Assembly: GCA_027886175.1 (NCBI GenBank)
Contig: JAJNNQ010000023.1
Span: 3,272,501-3,336,500 of the forward strand
Source: Phylloscopus collybita
Lineage: Eukaryota > Chordata > Aves > Passeriformes > Phylloscopidae
Direction: 5' to 3'
Length of the DNA stretch: 64,000 bases
The position numbers and the translations under genes are program-made. The notes beneath the pieces were generated by a model. The model saw only the letters and a list, made by a program, of their open reading frames with translations. It searched no databases and was not told the origin of the DNA. This document shows positions 56,793-64,000 of this stretch, piece by piece. Positions within the stretch are counted from its first letter, which is position 1. Every line of letters begins with the position of its first letter.

Positions 56793-56797
56793 GTGCT

Positions 56798-57156
56798 TGG
56801 TAACAAATTTGCACTAAAGCAAATCTGCAAATTTAGACCAAGCAAGAGGTGTAAAGAGGTGTAAAGTCTAAGGTGGAGGAATATTTGGCTCGGGTGTGGT
56901 TGAGCCACCCCAACACAGCCCCTGAAGGTGTGAAGACCTTTGCTTTGCTTGGCTTTGTCACTCTCAGCAGGGAAAAACGCTGTACCTGTGTGAGTGCCTG
57001 GCTCTTTGTGCTCAAAGCCACCCACCCAACACACCCAGAGCCCCGGGAGCACTTTGGTGACAGCCTTTTCCCCCAGACACAGGCAGACTGGGCAAGTGGA
57101 GGTTTACAAGGCAGCAGAACTCCTCCTGCTCTGCGAGCTCTGAACCGCTGGCATTG
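56798..57156. other. Short spacer between family A and family B LTRs
   Basis: Unique GC-moderate sequence. No gene recognised. Confidence 0.45.
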
Positions 57157-57426
57157 TGTCGCTGTCAAGTCTGTTCAGAAGGCTGATGCTCCCAAAAAAG
57201 GGGCTGGTTTGTTCTTCAAACCTATCTTTATACCTTTTCAGAATGTGCCCACTTAAGAGGTGGGATTCTTTGACCCATTGGTCACACCAAGGGTCAACAA
57301 GCAAGGTCCCTCCTTAGGAGAGAAATGTGAAAAACAAGAGAGTTTAGGAAAACATGCCCTTGTTTACCAGTTTCATCCCTGGGAAAAAAATAACAGGAAA
57401 CCAAAACATGACAGGCAGTGACTACA
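57157..57426 (-). mobile_element. Solo LTR, family B, copy 2
   Basis: On the minus strand it starts TGTAGTCACTGCCTGTCATG and ends ...CAGCGACA. It is homologous to 57,554-57,843: shared ATCTTTATACCTTTT, GATTCTTTGACCCATTGGTC, CCTTGTTTAC and the CCTGGGAAAA block. Flanks GCATTG and GCATCT share four of six bases, a possible decayed target duplication. It lacks the AATAAA seen in copy 3. Confidence 0.7.
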
Positions 57427-57547
57427 GCATCTTCTGTCCCTTCTCCTCCCCTTCAGACTAGCTCACATCTGTCCTTCCTCACGTGTGACAAAAAGCCACC
57501 ACCTGAGTGCTGGGGAGGGGAAGGAGAGGCTTCAAAGGGAGCAATGG
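57427..57547. other. Short spacer between two family B LTRs
   Basis: About 120 bp of non-LTR sequence separates the two copies. It is too short to hold retroviral genes, so the two LTRs are independent insertions or remnants after deletion. Confidence 0.5.
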
Positions 57548-57553
57548 CTCCTG

Positions 57554-57843
57554 TGTCGAACAGGACATGAAATAAGGACACAGACTCTGTGATTTCAGAA
57601 GGCTGAGATGACTCCAATCTGTGTTTATTCTCGAGACACTTGCCTTTATACCTTTTTACAAAAGGGGTGGAATCTTTGGACCACATTGGTCGACTCAGAG
57701 GGACATCAAGTAAATTCCCTCCTCTGGGAAAGAAGGCAGAAGAACGGGATAGTGTACAGTAACACAGCCCTTGTTTACAGAAATTGTGCCTGGGAAAAGA
57801 ATTTCAGAAAATCAAAACGTTGTGGGCATGAGCCGTGGCTACA
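57554..57843 (-). mobile_element. Solo LTR, family B, copy 3, with perfect 6-bp target duplication
   Basis: 290 bp with TGT...ACA ends (minus-strand start TGTAGCCACGGCTC), flanked exactly by CTCCTG at 57,548-57,553 and at 57,844-57,849. It contains a minus-strand AATAAACACAGATTGGAGTC (poly(A) signal and U5). A 6-bp duplication is typical for ERVK-type elements (general knowledge). Confidence 0.9.
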
Positions 57844-57849
57844 CTCCTG

Positions 57850-58960
57850 TGCTGGAGCAGCTCGAGGAGAAGCCTGTGCCCTGCCAGGGTCCTGTCAGCT
57901 CAGGCCAAGGGGAAATTAGGGAACAGATGCACCATGAGTGGTGACAGCAGCCACCAGCTGCTACAGAGCCTCAGCTCGTGATGCTCGACCCACCCAGACC
58001 TGTGCAAACCCCCGAGGAGAACAACCAGGGGAGTTGGGAGGGCAAAACCCCAGTGGGAAACCAAAGTAGAGGGAAAAAAAATAAAAATTACATTGGCTAA
58101 AGCCCTGTATTCAATAGTAGAAGAGCTCAGGTAAGACAGGATAAGTTTACTAGAGTGTTGTTTTTGTCCATTAAGGGCAGTATTTTAGAGCAGGCGTGTC
58201 AAACACAACGGGCTCTCTGTCTCTGTGGGGCTGTGGTTGTGTCAAGCTTTTGATGGCAATTTCTTCAGGGCCAAGAGAACAGATTAGTACACAAATCACT
58301 TTCAGTTTTTTTATCCCATTTTGACATTTCAGGGTCTCCGGCAACTTGGCATCACTCCGCAAAGCCAGAAATATTTGTGTGTTAAAAGTGTGGTTTGAAT
58401 TACAAATATCTCAACATCCACAACACGTAATTTGGGGAGCCAGGAACATTCCTCGGCACAATTGCCAAGCAGGGTTTTTTGGTGCAGGGCAGCCTCCTGT
58501 AGGTGCATGAGGAGGATGCTGTGCCATAAGCATGGCATGTGGCTGCTTCTGCCCTGCCTCTGGAGTGGCTGGCTTATCAGGAGAGCAAAAAAATCTCTGT
58601 GGAAAGCAGCAGCGGTGAGCTGCTGCAGCTCCGGGGAGGGTTGGGAAGGAGTCTATAGGTGCTGACCTACATTGAAGTAAGGAGAGTGAGGGGAAGCTGA
58701 GCTGGCCCCTGGGATGACACAAGGGCATTTTCCCTCCAAGCCGGGTCTGCCACATCCCGGCGTATGAATTCACCGCCTGTGAAAGGTGCCAGACTGACAT
58801 TCAAAATAGTGGGGGGGGAGGGAAGAGCCTTGTTCTTAATAATTCTTCCTCTTCTTTGTGCTGATGAAGTACAATGGGACATTTAAATCTGATTTTTATA
58901 ACATTTTGCATTGCTATAGATCACGGTCTGACCCGGAGAGAAGACACTTTGTTCTGACTA
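57850..58960. other. Intergenic sequence without recognisable gene
   Basis: Unique sequence. A segment near 58,195 reads GTGTCAAACACAACGGGC, faintly reminiscent of old DNA-transposon or MIR-like ends, but too degraded to name. Confidence 0.45.
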
Positions 58961-59340
58961 CAATGATCTGATCTTTCATATTTTAGTATCTTTTTTTATT
59001 TTTTTTTTTATTTTTTATTATTTTTTTTTTGTCTTCCCCGTAGTGTTTCTGTTGCATTCTGGCACATTATGGGCTCCCTCCAGTGGTCAAGGGGCTCGGC
59101 GTCGTTTGCCCAGGGGCTGGCACAGGGTGGCTTGGGGGCTGGCATCACAAATGCCAACGGGAACGATACAGGACCGTGCTTCTTTCAGCCCAAATGCCCC
59201 GATGGCTGTGGGTGCCATCCCACCATCCCAGCCCTGCTCTGTAACCCGCGCTCCGTTCAGATCGAAGTGGAACGGCCTGAGAAAAAAAAAAAAAAAAAAA
59301 GGAAAAAAAAAAAAAAAAGGAAAAAAAAATAATATTCAGG
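58961..59340. other. Sequence with T-run cluster and A-run cluster; no gene
   Basis: T-rich runs at 58,989-59,031 and A runs at 59,281-59,329 bracket about 250 bp of GC-moderate DNA. The frame at 59,069-59,332 ends in poly-Lys from the A run and has no recognised similarity. Confidence 0.5.
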
Positions 59341-59845
59341 CTCTGGGTTTCCTTGCAGTTCCCAAAACGTTCGCTGCAGAAGGGGGAGAGGAAATAGGAG
59401 AGGAGAGAGAACCGGAGATCTGCTGAAAAGACCCAGACACAACAACTTACAACAAAAAATTACTTTTTTTTTTTTTTTGCAGTTCAATCTTCCTGTGGTA
59501 TTTTTGAGACCAGATCCTGACTTTCTCCCGGCAGGAACAGTTCATGTGGTTATTGTGAGGGAGAAGTCAAAGGGCTACCACTCCGAAATGTGACATTTCC
59601 ATCTGACGTGCACAGATTCTCGGCGGCTCCCCGGGCTTGCTCAGCCACGGGTGCGTTTAAAACCCCGGGATTACTGCGGAGGCACCCGGGTAGGACCGGG
59701 ATCCCTTCCGATGGCCCAGAGCCCAGCAGGGCTGTGCGGGAAGGTGTCCTGCAGGGCTGGGCAAGGTCCGTGGATACCCCGAGGGTGTAACCCAGGTGTG
59801 TCCTTGCCGGTGTGTGTGCTTGGACACGCACAGCCGTGCACACTA
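59341..59845. other. Upstream flank of the promoter region; no gene
   Basis: Unique DNA with a T run at 59,464-59,479 and rising GC and CpG from about 59,600 toward the promoter. No exon recognised. Confidence 0.5.
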
Positions 59846-60600
59846 CACGTGCCAGGGGAGGGATGTATCCAGAGGGATGGATGTTTAAGGGAAGGGATGC
59901 TGTCAGAAAGTGTGTGTGTGTGGGGGGGGGGCTCTTGGCAACACGGGGTGCAGCAGGAACCCCTCTTTCCACCCGCAGAGCCTCAGCCTGTGTGAGGAGG
60001 GGTGAAGGCACCGACCTCCATTTGCACGGGGTGGGGGGGAGCCCCTCTGCATCCCTTTACACCCCTTTGGGGGGGTACAGCTCTCCTGCCACCCCCACCC
60101 CAGGGGCTGCGAGGAAGGGATGAGTGCACCTAATGCCGCTTGCTCGGGGTGTGTGTGTGTGGGTGTGAATGCACCGACCCCCATTTGCACGGGGATGAAG
60201 CCCCTCTGCACCGCTTGGGGGGGGGGGGGGGGGCACAGCTCTCCCGTCCTCCCCACCTCCCCGCGGGGGTGTGCGGCAGAGGGGTGACAGCTCCGCCACC
60301 CCTATAGATGCACGGGTGTGTGTGTGTGCGTCCTTTTGCACCTCTTCTGGGGGGGCCAGAGACCCCCTACACCCCTTTTGGGGGTACACATCTCTCTCGC
60401 CCTCTCTCCCCCCACACACGGGGGGGTTGGTTGCTGAGGGAGGGCTGAACTGCCGCTCGCAGTTGGCACGGGGGGGGCTCTGTGTGTGTGTGTGTGAAAG
60501 CACCGACCCGCATTTGCCCGGGGTGGGGGTGACTCCCCTGCACCCCTTTTGGGGCTGGGGGGGGCACAGCTCTCTCTCCCCTCCCCCCCCGCGGGGCGCG
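59846..60600. repeat. G-rich ~164-bp minisatellite next to the promoter, with a 17-G run
   Basis: The anchor CACCGACC(C/T)(C/G)CATTTGC(A/C)C occurs at 60,009, 60,172 and 60,499 (spacings 163 and 327), with a more degenerate copy near 60,335. Units contain GGGG(T)GTG(T)n, CCCCTCTGCA(C/T)CCCTT, GGGG(G)n and CACAGCTCTC(T/C). A 17-G run lies at 60,217-60,233, with further G8-10 runs near 59,927 and 60,420-60,480. The units are diverged, so the array is not very recent. Frames here are repeat-derived. Confidence 0.85.
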
Positions 60601-61620
60601 GGCTGCGCGCGCGGCGATGGCGGGAGTGCGCGCGCCTTTGCTGGGGGAGGGGGGGGGGGGGAATGGAGAAGGGGGGGCGTGGCTGGCGGCGCGCGCGCGC
60701 GGCCCCGCCGCTGTTTGGCTGCGGCCGCCGCGCTCATTTGCATATCGGCGGGGGCTCCCCCCCTCCCCTTTTTCCCGCCCGCGTCACGTGGTCGGAGGGC
60801 CGGGTCGGGTGGGTGTTGGGGAGGGGGGAGGGGAGGGGGGAGCGCGGCACTTCCTGTTCGCGGCCAGCGCGGGAGGGGGCGCGCGCGGAACCGCCCCGCG
60901 GTCTCGCGCTGCCTGGCGGGGCTCTGTCAGTCAGCGACAAAATGGCCGCGGCGGCGGCAGCGGCGGCAGCGGCTCCTCTGCTCCCCAGGGCGGCACCGGC
61001 GGCAGCGGCGGCGGCGCGGAGGAGCGGGGGACCGGCCCGGCAGCACTGAGCCCGGCACCGCCTGCCCTGCGAGCGGACGAGGCGAGAGCGAGCGGGAGAG
61101 ACGGCGAGAGGCGCTGCGTTCCCCCCCCCCCCTCCCCCTCAGCACCCCGGCGGACCGACCGACCCTGCCCGAGGCGCTGCTGCGGCTCCCCGGGGACACG
61201 CCGCCGCCTCGGCTGCCCCGCTCCCCGCCGACCCCCGGGTCCCAGCTCCTCCCGCCGCCCACCGGGGTCCCTGCCGAATCCCTGCGGAGGACACGGAGAG
61301 AGCCGCGGGATCCCGCCCGTCCCCCTCCCCCGCCTGCCCGCGGATCCCGCTGCGAGCCAGGCACACAGACTGTCGGGTTTCCCCGCTCCCTCCTCCCTCC
61401 GTGAAAAGACTTTGCTGGATCCTCCTCCCCGGATCCCCTCCCCGCGCTCCGCTCCTTCCTGCGGGAGCGGCTGCTGGATCCTCCTCCCGCCCCGGATCGC
61501 CCGCGGGGTCCCTGCGGAGCCGCGGACCCTCCTCCCCTGGCAGAGACACCGCTGGATCCTCCGCCCCCCCGGACCTCCCGGCGGGATCCTCCTCCTGTCC
61601 GCAGCCCCATGTGAGACTCC
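60560..61620 (+). promoter_or_regulatory. CpG-island promoter of an unidentified gene
   Basis: About 1 kb of very CpG-rich, GC-rich DNA. Motifs appear in order: an octamer ATTTGCAT (60,736-60,743), a CACGTG E-box in TCACGTGGTC (60,785-60,790), an ETS motif ACTTCCTG (60,849-60,856) and a YY1-type element AAAATGGCCGC (60,939-60,949). YY1 elements of this form usually sit just downstream of the start site (general knowledge), which suggests initiation near 60,890-60,935. No TATA box was seen. The island is followed by T-rich leader and a donor at 62,470, so the gene runs to the right. The product lies outside this window and I do not recognise it. Confidence 0.8.
60942..61049 (+). other. Short open frame with poly-Ala, upstream ORF candidate
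   Basis: The ATG inside the YY1 element opens a 35-codon frame with ten Ala in a row after Met, then PLLPRAAP, another Ala run and a TGA at 61,047. It resembles short 5' frames found where YY1 motifs overlap an ATG. It is too short and too repeat-like to call a protein. If translated it would act as an upstream ORF before a coding start in a later exon. Confidence 0.3.
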
Positions 61621-62418
61621 GCATCCCCCCGTGCCTCCGCGGTGGTGTTTTATTTTGTTTTTTTTTCGCCCTCCTCCTTTTATTTTGAAGGGGGGATCCA
61701 TCTTAAAACTCTTTTTCTGGATCCCGGTTTCTCTCTTTTTTTTTTTTTTTTTTTTTTTTGATTTGCACTTTTTTGAAAAACCCTCAGATGCTCCTCCATG
61801 TGGACTGAGAACCCATCAAGACACACACACGAGAACTCATCCCGATCAACTCCAAATCCTGGCTTTTCGTGGGTTTTGCTGCAACACATAAAAGCAAACT
61901 TGTATTTAAGACACACTCGTGCAGAAATTTAGCTGGGGACTTGAACGTGTATTTTGTCTTGGTTTCTTGGTCTTGGTTTTTTTTGTTGGTTTTTTTCTTT
62001 TTTTTAATCTTTTTTTTTTTTTTTTGCTTCACTGGAAATCAAAAGCTTGTTTTGGAATTGGACCTGCTTTTGCTGCACTTCTCCTCTGGGCTGGATAACA
62101 CTGAAGCTCTTTGCTTTTCTACTTGGATAGTGTTTTCCTGTTGATCTGTTGGGTTATTTTTCATCTCCTGTGTGGCAGACTTTTTTTTTTTTATTTTTTT
62201 TTTCCCTGAGGGGGGTAAACAAACGACGACAACAACAACAACAAAAAAAACTTAATTTTTTTGGCCGTGTGAGATTTTTTTCGTATTCATATTCGTGAAA
62301 TTACGGGTACATTTACAAAAAAATTAAAAAAAAAAAAAAGAAAAAACTAAAAATAAGAAAGGAACACGTCAGAAAGACCCCTACACGATAGACAAAATAG
62401 TCACTTGTTTCCTTACAG

Positions 62419-62469
62419 CAAGACTGAATCGAAAGCTGCCAAAGAGCCCCATAAAGAAAAGACTAAAAG
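62419..62469 (+). other. Candidate 51-nt exon (or end of the first exon)
   Basis: The acceptor TTGTTTCCTTACAG ends at 62,418 and the donor GTAAGAAG begins at 62,470. The 51 nt between keep two phases open (KTESKAAKEPHKEKTK in one, RLNRKLPKSPIKKRLK in the other); the third phase stops at TGA. Purine richness (only about 30% pyrimidines) resembles exonic splicing enhancers. Length divisible by three would make it frame-neutral. I cannot assign it to a known gene. Whether the acceptor or only the donor is used is unknown. Confidence 0.45.
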
Positions 62470-64000
62470 GTAAGAAGGGGTAAGAGCCTCTTAACGTAGA
62501 AGTTAGCAGGGGAGAGACCTGCAAAACTGATGCATTCCTCCTTTTTCGTAAGTCTAAACTAGATTATTATTATTTTTAAGCTGCTTATTAGCCGAGCAAG
62601 AAACACCCGAAAACACTTTAAAATTAATATTATTTTTATACGATTTTTTTTAAATGTGAACAACCTCCGGTGTGTTGTTTTTTTTTTTTAATGGTAGAAT
62701 TAATTCCGTATTTTTTTCTCTGTCCGGAATCGCTGTTTCGCTCCGAAGGGCGAGCAGAAAGTGCCATTTGTGTGAGCATGTTGTGCCACTCAGACATGAC
62801 ATGAAGGCGGCTTCTGCTGCAAGGCATGACCGTGTAAAGCTCTTGCTTTAGAACTTCCACCTGTGAAATTTATCGCAGAGCGGCTTGGAAATTATCCCAG
62901 GGCTGGAAAATTGTGGGCATGGCCAGCAGTGCTGTCCTGTGGGGCGAGCACATGAGCTCCAGCTTTGTCCTTCATGGCTGCTTTCTCTGTAATGTTAAAA
63001 TATCTAGATTTGGCTTCTTTTTTCCTCTTTTCCCCTGGCGTAATGAGGTTGTGGGGATCCGCAGTAATTTTCTCCTGAGTATTCACAGAGAGAGATCTTC
63101 GTCTAAACCTGGAATGTCCAGGGGGAGAGAGAGAATGTTAAACAGAGTTTATTCCTTTAACTGCGACGCAGAAGGGGAGGAAAACGGGGAGGGCTCAGTT
63201 GTTAACCTGAGCAATCTTGAAACACTGGAAGTTTATTAATTGTTCGAGGCTTCTTTGTTTGTATCACAAGTTTGTGTCAAAGGTTAATCTTCTTAATATG
63301 TAATTAGTTGAAGGTTCAATTATGGGATTTATTGAACTCAATTGGGTTTTCCCCCCTCTTTTCCCATTAAAAATAATACTGCAGCTCTTTGTGGCTAGTT
63401 TATTTTCTGCTACAACTGGAGTGGATCTGCGAGAAGAGATTTATTCAATTATTCTAACAGCCAGTTTAAATTTAGAAATAATCTTTGGGACGTCATACCC
63501 GTGTCTGTTGCATATTTTTTCCCTCTCGTTTGCATATGTATGTATCTGGCGAATTATGCTAATTTATGTACAGAAATTTGCTGTGGACATTAGAACCGGT
63601 TAAGGTAATTAAAATTCCAATAAATCCCGCTGTTATTGGGCTGGCCGGTGGTGCAGAGCTTTAAATCAGGTGGGTGTTCGGTGGTGCTGTGGACCTGAGG
63701 ACAATGCCAGAGCGGAGGAGCAGGAGAACATCTGCACTGCTGCTGGATGCACTGGGAGAGCCAGGCACGGCTTCCAAATCCTGCCCTCCTTCCCTGCGGT
63801 GGGTGGGCTTTTTCTTTTGGTTTTTGGTTTTTTTTGTTTTTTTTTTTGATTCCCCGACGACTGAGAATTTAAATGGGAGTTTCCTCTCGGATATTACCTT
63901 TTTTTTTTTTCTTAAAATAATAATTTCGAGAGGGCGGTGGGAAGGTACACACACACAGGTTCTCACTGCTTCCCCTGGTGTTTTCCAAGGAAATAGAGGG
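62470..64000 (+). other. Intronic sequence, AT-rich, with candidate regulatory block
   Basis: Downstream of the donor the sequence is AT-rich and mostly repeat-free, apart from T runs near 62,669-62,690, 63,834-63,847 and 63,901-63,910. 63,230-63,620 is dense in TAATTA and AATT cores and has a nuclear-receptor-like GTGTCAAAGGTTA at 63,274-63,286 beside the palindrome CACAAGTTTGTG (63,266-63,277). No further coding exon was recognised. It may contain conserved intron-1 enhancers. Confidence 0.5.

Larger units (their letters stand above)
60900..62469 (+). other. Probable first exon / long 5' leader of the unidentified gene
   Basis: From the inferred start (about 60,900) to the donor AAAAG|GTAAGAAG at 62,470 there is no long frame with a recognisable protein. 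The first 700 bases are CpG-rich. From about 61,640 to 62,410 the sequence is strikingly T- and A-rich (T runs at 61,737-61,759, 62,000-62,030 and 62,182-62,205; AACAACAACAAC near 62,230; A run near 62,326-62,338). This is unusual for a CpG-island first exon and raises the possibility that the true first exon ends earlier and 62,419-62,469 is a separate exon. Start and end are inferred. Confidence 0.5.

Noticed and set aside
58190..58350. Possible ancient DNA transposon end (GTGTCAAAC...)
   Set aside because: Match too short and degraded; could not find inverted ends or target duplication.
60271..61891. Frames of 377 and 424 codons across the CpG island
   Set aside because: They begin inside the G-rich repeat, have no domain and run across the inferred start site and leader. 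CpG islands are stop-poor, so such frames are expected by chance.

Overview
This window looks like avian nuclear DNA, probably from a songbird. It contains several truncated CR1 LINEs, including the characteristic CR1 3' end (AGAATCATAGAATGG-type sequence when read on the + strand for minus-oriented copies). It has short solo LTRs of endogenous retroviruses, few other interspersed repeats, and many GC-rich minisatellites. The songbird assignment is an inference from the LTR style; no species can be named from the sequence alone.

Almost all of the window (about 1-60,500) is intergenic or upstream sequence. I found no stretch that I can defend as a protein-coding exon there. Nearly every long open frame falls in low-complexity or tandem-repeat DNA: GT/TGTC repeats at 14.9-16.1 kb, a 17-bp minisatellite at 45.7-46.5 kb, a 12-bp minisatellite at 48.9-49.8 kb, a pure polypurine tract at 53.3-53.8 kb and a G-rich repeat at 59.8-60.6 kb. 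Repeat-free AT-rich blocks (about 5.0, 9.7, 17.1, 37.3, 48.5, 51.2 and 63.4 kb) look like candidate conserved non-coding elements. Small CpG-rich islets lie near 10.8, 16.2 and 45.4 kb. The layout resembles the regulatory desert upstream of a developmental gene, but this is inference.

The one convincing gene signal is at the right end. A strong CpG island (about 60,560-61,620) carries an octamer, a CACGTG E-box, an ETS site and a YY1-type AAAATGGCCGC element. It is followed by about 0.85 kb of T/A-rich leader-like sequence and a consensus splice donor at 62,470. I read this as the promoter and long, mostly non-coding first exon of a + strand gene whose coding exons lie to the right of the window. 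A 51-nt segment (62,419-62,469) has both a good acceptor and this donor, so it may be a separate small exon. I do not recognise the gene.

Mobile elements: two solo LTRs of one family (17,932-18,265 and 56,456-56,792; the second has a perfect 5-bp target duplication). Three copies of a second family lie at 18,414-18,723, 57,157-57,426 and 57,554-57,843; the last has a perfect 6-bp target duplication. There is a third-family LTR at 35,150-35,520, another LTR-like segment at 35,877-36,215, and CR1 fragments at 3.2, 14.5, 29.6, 33.7, 50.4, 51.7 and 56.1 kb. I saw no CRISPR array, tRNA, rRNA or operon, and no clear evidence of a novel multi-gene system.
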